Origin: JAZDFC01 sp043808235
GTDB lineage: Bacteria; Bacteroidota; Ignavibacteria; Ignavibacteriales; Melioribacteraceae
Direction: 5' to 3'
Assembly: GCA_043808235.1 (NCBI GenBank)
Contig: JAZDFC010000039.1
Span: forward strand, 1 to 64,000
Length of the DNA stretch: 64,000 nt
The notes beneath the pieces are model-generated. The model was not told where the DNA came from. It was given only the letters and a program-made list of their open reading frames with translations, and searched no databases. Position 1 is the stretch's first letter. Each line of letters opens with the position of its first letter. Position numbers and translations under genes: made by a program. Positions 24,529-33,273 of this stretch are shown here, piece by piece.

Positions 24529-25101
24529 TTAAATAAAATTCCCGATTGATATTTCCAGCATTCCACCGGTGAATGATTTCTTACCGTTCAAATTGCCGAA
24601 CCATGTTCCGCCAATACCGATTGTTTGTCCAAACTCATATCTGAATTTTACTTCGAACGGAAAACCGATAGTGGAAATGGAAACTTTTTCATATTTATTT
24701 CCTTCAATTTTTTGTCCGCGGTCAGTTGCATTAACAAATGCAATTCCACCTGCAGCGCTCAGCGTTAAAAATTCTTTTCGATAAGATTTGCCGTATAGTA
24801 ATGCTGTTTCTTTATAACTTAATGGTGGATCATAAAAATCATAAGAACCTTCTACACTAAGCTGAATCTCGTCTGCTTTTAAAAAGTGAATTGATAAAAT
24901 ATTATTTTCGAAAGCATAATTAATATTCCAGCCAATCGTGGGACCGAAATAATTTTTCCCGAAACAGAAACTCGCCCAGTATGCAGATGAGTAAAATTTT
25001 TTATCGCTGAAGTCCAGGCGGTTTGTGCTGTCAGTCTGGGCTGTTGCAACATCGATAGAAGAAAGAATAAGGATAAGTATAAGACAAATTTTTCTGTTCA
25101 T
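24529..25101 (-). CDS. Exported hypothetical protein, predicted small barrel
   Basis: 190 residues from ATG 25101; the longer frame would need a TTG at 25113. Signal peptide MNRKICLILILILSSIDVATA. The mature chain alternates aromatic and polar residues (FCFGKNYFGPTIGWNINYAFENN, shown in part as FGPTIGWNINYAF; FPFEVKFRYEFGQTIGIGG) and ends GGMLEISIGNFI. Similar in plan to the two paralogs downstream, but not clearly homologous. First gene of the three-gene group. No known domain recognised. Confidence 0.6.
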   Translation of the reverse strand: MNRKICLILILILSSIDVATAQTDSTNRLDFSDKKFYSSAYWASFCFGKNYFGPTIGWNINYAFENNILSIHFLKADEIQLSVEGSYDFYDPPLSYKETALLYGKSYRKEFLTLSAAGGIAFVNATDRGQKIEGNKYEKVSISTIGFPFEVKFRYEFGQTIGIGGTWFGNLNGKKSFTGGMLEISIGNFI

Positions 25102-25135
25102 AACAATTTCCAATATTCTTAATCATAATCATACT

Positions 25136-25186
25136 CTTAATCCTACTCTCTTATCCATTAAGATTATGAGCCAGAGTAAGATTAAG
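25136..25186. repeat. Inverted repeat of TAAGAGTAAGATTA type
   Basis: CTTAATCCTACTCT (25136-25149) and AGAGTAAGATTAAG (25173-25186) are complementary over 14 bp with one mismatch. The sequence around them continues in the same low-complexity style (CTTAATCATAATCATACTC). It lies just upstream of the 25101 start. A dispersed palindromic element is likely; only one copy is in this window. Confidence 0.6.
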
Positions 25187-25241
25187 AAAAAATATTTATT
25201 TAAATGATTTTATCTATTTATCAAATCTGCTGAATTGGGGA

Positions 25242-25376
25242 ATGCTCTCCCCGACAAATGGAAATCAAAATTTATCTGCGTTAAGTTTAGTTAGAGCGGG
25301 ATTTAAATTCAAGGTCAAATTTGCAGCTCCCGATTCATATGAAGCAGTTTCAGTTTTTCGCTGCCCCGCAACTTGA
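25242..25376 (+). other. 44-codon ORF between two repeats, doubtful
   Basis: The 340-nt gap 25114-25453 holds the repeats at 25136 and 25379 and this small frame (MLSPTNGNQNLSALSLVRAG..., ending FRCPAT). GGGGA lies directly before the ATG, but the upstream frame also stays open. A GGGGAATGCTCTCCCC hairpin (25237-25252) spans the start. It may be chance or part of a mobile repeat; no domain recognised. Confidence 0.2.
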
Positions 25377-25378
25377 TA

Positions 25379-25441
25379 AACAAAGTATGAGAAACCTCCG
25401 AGGTTTTCTTCCGAATTCACTTCCTAAACCCCGGAGGTTTT
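25379..25441. repeat. Paired AAACCTCCGAGGTTT palindromes, copy 2; likely terminator of PIG-L gene
   Basis: AAACCTCCGAGGTTTT at 25392-25407 and AAACCCCGGAGGTTTT at 25426-25441, separated by TTCTTCCGAATTCACTTC as in copy 1. The flank ACAAAGTATG is also shared. It lies 12 nt past the stop of the minus-strand PIG-L gene, again at a gene end. Confidence 0.75.
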
Positions 25442-25453
25442 TAGTTATCCAAA

Positions 25454-26224
25454 TCACATTAACATAATACCGCTTTTCGGATTCGTCGCCTGTTCGATAA
25501 AGGCTTCAGCAAATTCGCATTTGGATTCCATACCCCGGAATATTTCCATCCTTCCGTGATACAACGGATACTCTTCTTCAATCATCTGACTTTTATGAAC
25601 AAAGCACGCTTCGTGTTTTTGCCTAATTACCGATGTGATATTAACATAATGCGTCGGGTGAAAATTCTGCGATTGTGTTCCGGTCATTGCTTCGCAATAA
25701 AAGAGAGAAAACTTTTTATTCATATGCAGCCACGCATCATAAACCAAAATCGAACAGATGCGATGGTCGCGGTGTGTATCAATCGGCCAATGAGTAAAAA
25801 CCAAATCTGGATTTTCTTTAATAAAGAAATCGCGCATCTCCGTGTACCGGTTCTGCGTTATCTCGCAACTGCCGTCAATCTGTCCAAGGAATTCCGCCCG
25901 CGCTTTTAATATGCTGCATGCTTTTAATGCTTCTGCGGTCCTTATTGCCGCGGCTTCATCATACGATTTACCTTCGATGCCCGCTTCTCCTTTTGTTAGA
26001 TATGCCGAAACAACTTCGTGTCCCGCGGCGGAATACAAAGCCATTGTTCCACCGCAAATTGTTTCGGGGTCGTCGGGATGTGCGCCAACGACGATTATTT
26101 TCATTTTCTTTTTATTATCATCATCGGATCTGTTTAAGCCCGACAAAGGTGAAACACCAACGAGAGAAGCGCCGGCTGTTAATAATGTAGTCTTCAATAC
26201 ATCGCGTCTTGAAATTTTCTTCAT
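25454..26224 (-). CDS. PIG-L family deacetylase, Tat-exported
   Basis: 256 residues from ATG 26224: GGAG at 26237-26234 is well placed for it, while the earlier ATG at 26239 contains that site. Twin-arginine signal KISRRDVLKTTLLTAGASLVG, then the PIG-L/LmbE zinc motif VGAHPDDPETICGG (~residues 47-60) and a second metal segment HWPIDTHRDHRI. Such enzymes remove N-acetyl groups from GlcNAc-type or related substrates, here outside the cytoplasm. Single-gene unit with a repeat-type terminator behind it. The physiological substrate is unknown. Confidence 0.85.
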   Translation of the reverse strand: MKKISRRDVLKTTLLTAGASLVGVSPLSGLNRSDDDNKKKMKIIVVGAHPDDPETICGGTMALYSAAGHEVVSAYLTKGEAGIEGKSYDEAAAIRTAEALKACSILKARAEFLGQIDGSCEITQNRYTEMRDFFIKENPDLVFTHWPIDTHRDHRICSILVYDAWLHMNKKFSLFYCEAMTGTQSQNFHPTHYVNITSVIRQKHEACFVHKSQMIEEEYPLYHGRMEIFRGMESKCEFAEAFIEQATNPKSGIMLM

Positions 26225-26250
26225 GCGGGAATGCTCCATATTTGTTACAT

Positions 26251-26258
26251 CAAATATA
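26251..26258 (-). promoter_or_regulatory. Possible -7 element of PIG-L gene
   Basis: TATATTTG on the minus strand, ~27 nt before ATG 26224. The nearest TTG gives a 15-nt spacer, too short, so only the -7 box supports it. Confidence 0.35.
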
Positions 26259-26347
26259 ATTAGGTTAACGCCTCAACGAAATACCGGCATATATAAAACT
26301 GCAAATGTATTATGCATTCCAACAATGATACGATGATTCAAATTAAC

Positions 26348-26379
26348 TTTGGAATCTAAACTCAAACCTGTTATTTTTG
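26348..26379 (+). promoter_or_regulatory. tRNA-Lys promoter
   Basis: TTTG 26348-26351, 20-nt spacer, TATTTTTG 26372-26379; the tRNA begins 5 nt later. An exact Bacteroidota-type promoter in front of a certain RNA gene, used here to calibrate the other promoter calls. Confidence 0.75.
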
Positions 26380-26383
26380 CACC

Positions 26384-26456
26384 GCACCTTTAGCTCAGTT
26401 GGTAGAGCATCTGACTCTTAATCAGCAGGCCGGGGGTTCGAGTCCCCCAAGGTGCA
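26384..26456 (+). tRNA. tRNA-Lys (anticodon CTT)
   Basis: 73 nt. Acceptor arms GCACCTT / AAGGTGC pair perfectly with discriminator A26456; D arm TAGCTCAGTTGGTAGAGC; anticodon loop CTCTTAA (32-38) gives CTT, reading AAG; T arm GGGGGTTCGAGTCCCCC. The 3' CCA is not encoded (ACAA follows), so it is added after transcription. No other tRNA is in the window. Confidence 0.97.
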
Positions 26457-26461
26457 CAATT

Positions 26462-26493
26462 AACCCCGAAAATGAACTTTTTCCGGGGTTTTT
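26462..26493 (+). terminator. Terminator after tRNA-Lys
   Basis: AACCCCG (26462-26468) / CGGGGTT (26484-26490), extended inward by GAAAA/TTTTC pairs with one bulge, ending in TTTTT. On the minus strand the same stem could also slow transcripts leaving the UgpC-type gene at 26535. Confidence 0.8.
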
Positions 26494-26534
26494 GATTTGA
26501 ATAAGTGGGATTGAAAATTCAAATATTCTATTCA

Positions 26535-27635
26535 TCAAATTGCCTTTTCCGTATCGCATTCGAAAAAGTGAAGTTTGGCGAGTTCAAAGCATACCGGCAG
26601 GTTATCACCGATGACGGGCAGTGTTGAAGAATGAAATCTTGCAATTACTTTATTGCTTCCGTTCGATAAATAAACATATGCTTCGTTGCCGAGCGGTTCA
26701 ACCAGATCAACCGAAAAATTCAATTCATTTTGTTCTGCAACTTGATTTGCCTGCGATAGTTCGAAAATACTTTCGGGTCGAATGCCCAGGTAAATTTCGC
26801 GGTTAACATATCCGGCTAATTCGTATTTATAGTTTTGCGGGACCTGGATTTTCAGATTCTCTTCTGCTTTAAAAACTAATCCGTTTCCGTTCTCAATTAT
26901 TCCTTTTATAAAATTCATCGAAGGATTCCCGATGAACCCCGCAACAAATTTATTTACCGGTTTGTGGTATAAATTAATCGGCGTATCGATCTGTTGAATA
27001 AATCCGTCTTTCATCACAACAATTCTGTCACCCATCGTCATCGCTTCTACTTGATCATGAGTAACGTAAATTGCAGTTGTTTTAAGCTGACGCTGGATTC
27101 TTGAAATTTCACCGCGCATTTGAACCCGTAGCTTAGCGTCAAGATTACTGAGAGGCTCATCAAAAAGAAATACTTTGGGATTGCGGACAATTGCGCGTCC
27201 GAGCGCAACCCGTTGACGTTGTCCGCCGGAAAGTTGTTTCGGTTTTCTATTCAGCAGTTCTTCCAATCCGAGAATTTTTGCCGAATTGTTTACGCGTGTT
27301 TTTATTTCGCATTTGTCGATTTTTCTCAGCTTCAATCCGAACGCCATGTTTTCATAAACCGTCATGTGCGGATACAATGCATAATTTTGGAATACCATTG
27401 CAATGTCTCTATCCTTCGGCGGGATGTTATTCACCAATTTTCCATCGATATAAATTTCACCTTCGGAAATTTCTTCCAGCCCGGCAATCATTCGCAGTGT
27501 TGTTGACTTACCGCAACCGGACGGGCCAACAAGCACAACAAATTCCCGATCATTTATTTCAAGATCAACATTATGAACAACCTTGTTTTTTCCGTCGTAT
27601 ATTTTTGAAACATTCGTGAGTTTAACATCCGCCAT
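26535..27635 (-). CDS. ugpC: Sugar ABC transporter ATPase, UgpC/MsmK/MalK type
   Basis: 366 residues. Walker A GPSGCGKST (37-45), Q-loop FQNYALYPH, signature LSGGQ (135-139), Walker B VFLFDE (155-160), D-loop LSNLDAK, H-loop YVTHDQVEAMTMGD. The region after ~235 is the OB/TOBE regulatory domain of the MalK class (GIRPESI). It energises carbohydrate importers; the matching permeases and lipoprotein lie ~12 kb upstream in the same gene series. Such ATPases can be shared by several importers. Last gene of the 30-kb locus, 18 nt after the 1053-residue secreted protein. ugpC is given as the usual label; msmX/malK are equally used. Confidence 0.92.
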   Translation of the reverse strand: MADVKLTNVSKIYDGKNKVVHNVDLEINDREFVVLVGPSGCGKSTTLRMIAGLEEISEGEIYIDGKLVNNIPPKDRDIAMVFQNYALYPHMTVYENMAFGLKLRKIDKCEIKTRVNNSAKILGLEELLNRKPKQLSGGQRQRVALGRAIVRNPKVFLFDEPLSNLDAKLRVQMRGEISRIQRQLKTTAIYVTHDQVEAMTMGDRIVVMKDGFIQQIDTPINLYHKPVNKFVAGFIGNPSMNFIKGIIENGNGLVFKAEENLKIQVPQNYKYELAGYVNREIYLGIRPESIFELSQANQVAEQNELNFSVDLVEPLGNEAYVYLSNGSNKVIARFHSSTLPVIGDNLPVCFELAKLHFFECDTEKAI

Positions 27636-27653
27636 ACCGACTCCAATAAATAT

Positions 27654-30600
27654 TTACTTTAACAAAAGCATTTTGTTTTTTGAAATTCCTTCAATTGTTT
27701 TCATCAGGCAAAAATAAATACCGGAACTCACCTCGATTCCCAAATCATTCTTGCCGTCCCAAACGGTTTTGTAATTGCCGGGCAAATTTTCTTGATCAAT
27801 TAATTTTTTGATTCTTCTTCCCAACACATCGTAAACATATATTTCAACCCGCGATTGCTTCGCCAATTCATATTGAATTTCTGTCTGCCCGTTAAACGGA
27901 TTCGGGTAATTGGGATATAGTTTTGCTTGAATCGGAATTAATTCGTTCACTTGTTCAACCGGTAAAATAAAATCGTAAAGAACATTCAATTCATCGATGG
28001 ACAAAGCATAATCGTGAATTCGAATATCATCCAGCGTTCCCTTAAAATTATAATTCGAATCGCCGGGTTTCATCTGACTTATTGTGACATCATAATTGGC
28101 GGTTAATAATTTTCCGCTCCAGCTTCCAAAAGCGTCAAGCTCATTATTAATCCATAATTCCATATCGCTTCCGTCATACATCGCCGCACAGAAATACTGT
28201 GTGTTTGATTTCAAATTAGTTTCGCTGTCAAGATCAACTACTCCGTTATTTACGTTTTTATCCGTCTTGATTGTCCATCTTAATTTATTGTTCGAGATGG
28301 ATATTTTATAGCGATTCTCCCAGCTTCCGTGAGAAATGATATACTCTTCCTTCGTTGACAAATTATTAGTCTTCATCCAGAAACAAATTGCGATGCCGTC
28401 TTGAAAATTCAACGACGCTGCATTAGGGATTGTCACGTTATCCGAACCGCCGTCGAAGTATACCGCTTTGTTCTGATTTTGAAAACGGTCACTCACATAT
28501 GTTACTCCGTTTGAAATCCCGTTATGTGAATTGCCGCTTTCGTCATTTGCATTGCCGTTGAAAGGATAAAATGCAATCAGGTTTCCAGACACATGCTGAC
28601 TGAAATCCCGAACCATCAGCCAAAGACTGTCCGTATCCATCCCGCCATTCCCATCGTCGACAATACATTTAATATAATAATCACCTTCCTGCTCAGGCGC
28701 CGTCCAACCAACAGAATCGTTCATACCGGCTGCTGGCACGTCATCAAATAGCCATTGATAAAATAAAGCATCGGCATCTTCATCTGAAGCATAACATTTG
28801 ATTTGTGTATTTGATCCGAGATCAATTTTTCGCGGTGTAGCTTTTATTTTATTAATCTGCGGTGCATGATTTATCGATTCGACGATGTTCAAATTAATTC
28901 GCGATGTATCTGCCGCACCGTTTCCGTCATTCACAATTACTTGAATTATGGCTTCGCCTGCGGTACCCGGCGCTTCAAAATCAATTACGGAATCAGTACC
29001 GGAAATATTCCCCGCATTCGCCGACCAACCGTAACTCAAAGCATTGTTATCTCTATCAACCGCAGTACAGTAAATTTTTGTCGTGGTACCGATTCGCATA
29101 CTGTCCTTTTCGGCTGATAAACTTTTTATTCTCGGCGGATAATTTGTCACCTGTGAATTGAGCTCGTAATCAACAGCAATCCCGTTAACAAACAATCGAT
29201 TCAACTTCTGTTCAACGGTTCCACCCGAAGGAACAAGCACTAAAACAGCAGAAGATTTTGCAGCTAATTGTAAATTATAAATATGGGAAACATTGTTTGC
29301 AAGAAAACTGTTCGAAATGGAATTATAAATATCAAACACGCCGGAAGGCAAATTTATTTCAACTGTTTGTTCGTTTTCATATGGATTGTAAATCAAATAT
29401 GATTGATAAGAATTGTGCTGAAAGAAATCCGTTTTGTTTAAATCCAACTTTAATATCGTCGGGATGTTTGTTGTGTCAACAATTGCTGCAAGGTATCCGA
29501 CAGAAGATGAAGAATACAACGAGAGATTTGTTGCTGCCCATCCGCCTTCTTTTGCATCGCCGGTTGCAAACGGCCAGCCCGAACCACCCTGCAATAAAGC
29601 TTCGTAACCAATATATGATTCGGGATCATAAATCTGCGACCATGTTTCGCTGTCTTGACGAAGATCTTCGAGATACTTTGAATAAAATAACCTGCATGAG
29701 TTGGCTGCATTCAATACCCACTTACCAATCGCATTTGCAAAACGTTCGTTGTATCTAACTAACGGAACAAGCGCGCCGATTTGTTGAAATGTGTTCATTA
29801 AAAAAGCATATTTCCTGTCGCTGTCTTCGCCAATTATTCCATTCACATCGTAAATTCCCCATCTGCCGGTAATTACATTCCATTGTCGAAGCGGCGCCAT
29901 ACTAAAACACCAATTAACAATTTTTTCTATGTCATATTCTGTACCAAGTTCGGCATTCATCCGCGCTGCAATGTATGCACCGTAAGGAAGCTGAACTTCG
30001 TATGCAGGATTCGTTGAGAGCGAATTTAAAAACTCGATACACCATTCGGCTCCTGTTCTGTAATTTTCATCCCCGGTTTCAAGATATGCATTGTAGAAAA
30101 TCCAGCCGAGCGCACCGGCAGCTTCGGGTTCGATTACCCCGCCTTGATACGGTTCCATTGTTGAAAGATACCAACCACGATAATTCATCTCCGGTACATT
30201 CCAAGGTGTAGTTGATCCTCCCATCAGTTCAACGGCTTCGAGCCATCGATCAGCAACCATGTTAAACTGATAATCAAAATCATTTGTCTCCGGATACAAA
30301 TCATAAAGCTGGTAGAAAAATATATTCGGCATCGTTGCGTACCACCAATCATCGCCGCTTGTTGCTGACGGATTATTCAAATAAACATTTTCTTCGGGAC
30401 GATTATTAAAATATTCGCGGCACATCTTCACCCAGTCGTAACCGTTTTGATTGCTCTTATCAATTCCGTTCAGCGAAGCGCCAACAACTGCGGGCAGAAC
30501 ATTTATTGCTTCACCGTTATCGGGAGAGGTCGTTCCCACAAACGAATGCAATCCGAAACTTTGATCGGGATAATTTACCGTGTTGTTATCAAAAAAATTT

Positions 30601-30815
30601 AATGGAAGATATTCGCCAGTCGCATTGTAATTAAACACGAGCGAATCGTAACCGGCAGCAACTTTCTTCCAATCGCGCATGCTGTAAGGTGATAGTGCAT
30701 CCGGCATTACATCAATTAGCGGAATTGAAACTTGCTGTCCGCGCGTGTCGATGCTGAATACTGCAAACAGTAAAATTGTGCAGCCAAATATTTTTCGGAA
30801 GATATTCACTTCCAT
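27654..30815 (-). CDS. Large T9SS-secreted multidomain protein, (alpha/alpha)-barrel-like + Ig-like + LamG
   Basis: 1053 residues from ATG 30815, which shares one base with the GH2 stop (TGATG). Signal peptide to ~27. Residues ~30-555 are Trp/Tyr-rich and helical with repeated motifs (DDWWYATMPNIFFYQLY, AGALGWIFYNAYLETGDENY), like (alpha/alpha)6 glycosidase or lyase barrels; no catalytic signature recognised. Two Ig/PKD-like domains follow (NYPPRIKSL..., HAPQINKI..., each with 'VNDGNGAADT'/'VDDGNGGMDT'). Then a LamG/concanavalin-like module (~745-945, LIAFYPFNGNANDESGN) and a T9SS sorting domain (YPNYPNPFNGQTEIQY). Probably a surface glycan-degrading or -binding enzyme of the mannoside locus. 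Catalytic role is inference. Confidence 0.75.
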   Translation of the reverse strand: MEVNIFRKIFGCTILLFAVFSIDTRGQQVSIPLIDVMPDALSPYSMRDWKKVAAGYDSLVFNYNATGEYLPLNFFDNNTVNYPDQSFGLHSFVGTTSPDNGEAINVLPAVVGASLNGIDKSNQNGYDWVKMCREYFNNRPEENVYLNNPSATSGDDWWYATMPNIFFYQLYDLYPETNDFDYQFNMVADRWLEAVELMGGSTTPWNVPEMNYRGWYLSTMEPYQGGVIEPEAAGALGWIFYNAYLETGDENYRTGAEWCIEFLNSLSTNPAYEVQLPYGAYIAARMNAELGTEYDIEKIVNWCFSMAPLRQWNVITGRWGIYDVNGIIGEDSDRKYAFLMNTFQQIGALVPLVRYNERFANAIGKWVLNAANSCRLFYSKYLEDLRQDSETWSQIYDPESYIGYEALLQGGSGWPFATGDAKEGGWAATNLSLYSSSSVGYLAAIVDTTNIPTILKLDLNKTDFFQHNSYQSYLIYNPYENEQTVEINLPSGVFDIYNSISNSFLANNVSHIYNLQLAAKSSAVLVLVPSGGTVEQKLNRLFVNGIAVDYELNSQVTNYPPRIKSLSAEKDSMRIGTTTKIYCTAVDRDNNALSYGWSANAGNISGTDSVIDFEAPGTAGEAIIQVIVNDGNGAADTSRINLNIVESINHAPQINKIKATPRKIDLGSNTQIKCYASDEDADALFYQWLFDDVPAAGMNDSVGWTAPEQEGDYYIKCIVDDGNGGMDTDSLWLMVRDFSQHVSGNLIAFYPFNGNANDESGNSHNGISNGVTYVSDRFQNQNKAVYFDGGSDNVTIPNAASLNFQDGIAICFWMKTNNLSTKEEYIISHGSWENRYKISISNNKLRWTIKTDKNVNNGVVDLDSETNLKSNTQYFCAAMYDGSDMELWINNELDAFGSWSGKLLTANYDVTISQMKPGDSNYNFKGTLDDIRIHDYALSIDELNVLYDFILPVEQVNELIPIQAKLYPNYPNPFNGQTEIQYELAKQSRVEIYVYDVLGRRIKKLIDQENLPGNYKTVWDGKNDLGIEVSSGIYFCLMKTIEGISKNKMLLLK

Positions 30816-33256
30816 CACCGCCGTTTATTTATGAATTGATTTAAACAGCGAACTTGAATTTGATCTTTATTCAAAGTCATTTTCGCATTCAATATTTTCA
30901 CGAACACTTTTTCGCCCGGCAGAATGATCATCGCTCTATTCGAGAATTCACACTCGGGTGAATCGAGATCAACAAAGACTGCCGGTTTGGTCACGGATAA
31001 CTCAACTTCAAATTTCTTGATGTTGAGTTTAATTTTAGTTTCGGGAAGTGTGAGATATTTCCATGGTTTGAAAACGAGAAATTCTCTCGCAACATAATTT
31101 CCTTCCGCATCAAACAACGTCGCGATTACTATTTGATCCTCTCGCACTTTATTTCGAGCAATAGCAAACGCAGTTTGAATAGAACTACCGTTCAATGCAA
31201 TATTTATTTTCCTGCGAAACACATCTTTTCCGGAATCAGATTCCAGGATAATGATGTCGGCGATTCCTTTGAATGCGAAATCATTCTGGTTTAATCCGAG
31301 TAATTCAATTTTATCCGCGTCATAATTAAACTTAACCGAAACAGGCGCAAATGATTTTTTTACAAAGTAGTACGACTGCTTTGGTTTCAGCTCGCTGTCA
31401 ACCAGCGACCAGCTTGTAACGGGCCATGTATCGTTAATCTGCCATATGATTGAACCGTTTGTCTGCGGTTGATTAAACCGCCAATGATCGAGACATGTCT
31501 TTAACGCAAAGCCTTGATTCAACTGTGCGAGATAAATATAATCCTCCCAATTTTCAGTGAGCGGCAAATGTGCGCTGAGAAACCGCGCAACTCTTTCCGG
31601 TCCTTCGATTTGCTTGTTGTGGAATTCAAAAACTTCACCGTGAATTTTTCTTTCATCCTTCGAAAGATATTTTTCGAATGTCGAGACGTTTGCCGGTCCC
31701 TGAAATCCAAATTCCGTAATGAACAAACTTTTATCTTCGTTGACTTTCGAATAATCAATCCACATGCTCCAGATATTCCATTGATGCCGGTTACCGCTTG
31801 TTTGCGAGTTCGGGTCTTCGTCAAATCCAAACGGCGACGACTGCCAGTATGGACGGGAAGAATCAAGTGAATTTAAAATCGTAGGAATTATATCATGATA
31901 GATTTTGTAACCGGGCATATTTTTATAAGATGTTTTTTGCTCCTGAGTCCAGATCCATTCATTCTCATTGTTGCCGCACCATAATGCAATCGACGGATGA
32001 TATTGAAGCCGCCGGGCATTGTAGTCTACTTCTTTTTTTACATTCTCAATAAACTCTTCGTGTTCGGGATATGCACCGCACGCAAACATGAAATCCTGCC
32101 AAACAAGAAAACCAAGCTCGTCGCACAATTCATAGAAGAAATCACTTTCGTAAATACCGCCGCCCCAAACGCGGACAATATTCATACTCGCATCTTTAGC
32201 ATATTGTAACAGTTTTGCATACTTTTCTATTGATACACGCGGAAGAAACGCATCGCCGGGAATCCAGTTTACTCCTTTCGCGTAAATCTTCTTCCCGTTT
32301 ACTATAAATCGAAATGTATGCTTGCCGTTTTCTTCTGTTTGTAATCGAACAGTTCTTATCCCCACCTTTCGTTCAATCTTGTCAATAATATTTTTCGATT
32401 CATCGAAAAGTACAATCTCAAGTTCGTACAAATTTTGTTCACCGTATCCATTGGGAAACCATAGCAGCGGATTATCAATTTTTATTTCGACTGAATTTTT
32501 TATCCGAACTTCATCAATCTCTTTTGAAATAGCCGTCGAACCGTTCTTCACAGAAATCTTCGCTGTGATTTTTTCATCCGTGCTTTTCTGAACCGAATAA
32601 TTTATCTGCACCGTTGCGGATTGTTCACAAGTTTCTTTTGTATTAAATGTGAAGTTTGTTATAGCACATTTATCTTCTTCAATCAAATAAACATCGCACC
32701 AGATTCCCATAGTGGGAAATGACGGACCCCAGTCCCAGCCAAATGAATATTGGGCTTTCCGAATATATACCCGATGCGATTCCAAAGCCGCCGGGAGCTT
32801 TCCGTGTTTGTTCTCATGTTCAATGCAGTATTTAACCGGGGATTGGAATCGGACTTCAATTTTATTTTGTCCATCCCGGATTTCGGGTGTTACATCAAAT
32901 TCGTATTTCAAGAACATGTTATCGGTCAAACCGATTTTTTCACCATTTAAAAATATTTGTGCGATGGTGTCGATACCTTCAAATACTAATTTGACCGGAG
33001 AACTTTTCTTTTGTTTATACGAAAACGCTTTTGAATATATCCAATCGCAATTTGAAATCCATCCCAACTTTTTTTCATTATCCGATGCGAAAGGTTCTTC
33101 AATGAGTTTGTAGGTTAACAGATCGGTGTGAACCGTTCCCGGTACAATTCCTTTTATGTTTTTGATTTTTTTAGAAATTTCTTTCGGCAAATATTTAACA
33201 GAGTCTTTTTCAACGTTGAGTATCCATTCACCGTTCAAAAAATATTTATCATGCAT
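30815..33256 (-). CDS. GH2 beta-mannosidase, cytoplasmic
   Basis: 813 residues without signal peptide. N-terminal jelly roll with SFGWDWGPSFPTMGIW (171-186), a segment characteristic of GH2 beta-mannosidases, an Ig-like domain, then the TIM barrel: VRVWGGGIYE, acid/base Glu431 in WCGNNENEW, nucleophile Glu515 in FITEFGFQG. C-terminal beta domains to 813. It releases mannose from non-reducing ends of beta-mannosides. Overlaps the secreted 1053-residue gene by one base and follows the glycosidase-like gene after 17 nt. Cytosolic location fits sugar import by the ABC transporter of the same locus. Confidence 0.9.
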   Translation of the reverse strand: MHDKYFLNGEWILNVEKDSVKYLPKEISKKIKNIKGIVPGTVHTDLLTYKLIEEPFASDNEKKLGWISNCDWIYSKAFSYKQKKSSPVKLVFEGIDTIAQIFLNGEKIGLTDNMFLKYEFDVTPEIRDGQNKIEVRFQSPVKYCIEHENKHGKLPAALESHRVYIRKAQYSFGWDWGPSFPTMGIWCDVYLIEEDKCAITNFTFNTKETCEQSATVQINYSVQKSTDEKITAKISVKNGSTAISKEIDEVRIKNSVEIKIDNPLLWFPNGYGEQNLYELEIVLFDESKNIIDKIERKVGIRTVRLQTEENGKHTFRFIVNGKKIYAKGVNWIPGDAFLPRVSIEKYAKLLQYAKDASMNIVRVWGGGIYESDFFYELCDELGFLVWQDFMFACGAYPEHEEFIENVKKEVDYNARRLQYHPSIALWCGNNENEWIWTQEQKTSYKNMPGYKIYHDIIPTILNSLDSSRPYWQSSPFGFDEDPNSQTSGNRHQWNIWSMWIDYSKVNEDKSLFITEFGFQGPANVSTFEKYLSKDERKIHGEVFEFHNKQIEGPERVARFLSAHLPLTENWEDYIYLAQLNQGFALKTCLDHWRFNQPQTNGSIIWQINDTWPVTSWSLVDSELKPKQSYYFVKKSFAPVSVKFNYDADKIELLGLNQNDFAFKGIADIIILESDSGKDVFRRKINIALNGSSIQTAFAIARNKVREDQIVIATLFDAEGNYVAREFLVFKPWKYLTLPETKIKLNIKKFEVELSVTKPAVFVDLDSPECEFSNRAMIILPGEKVFVKILNAKMTLNKDQIQVRCLNQFINKRR

Positions 33257-33273
33257 ATTCTATCTTCTTCCTG

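Noticed and set aside
27654..30818. Several plus-strand frames over 70 codons opposite the large secreted protein
   Set aside because: They are antisense to a clear coding frame, have no ribosome-binding sites and no recognisable domains.
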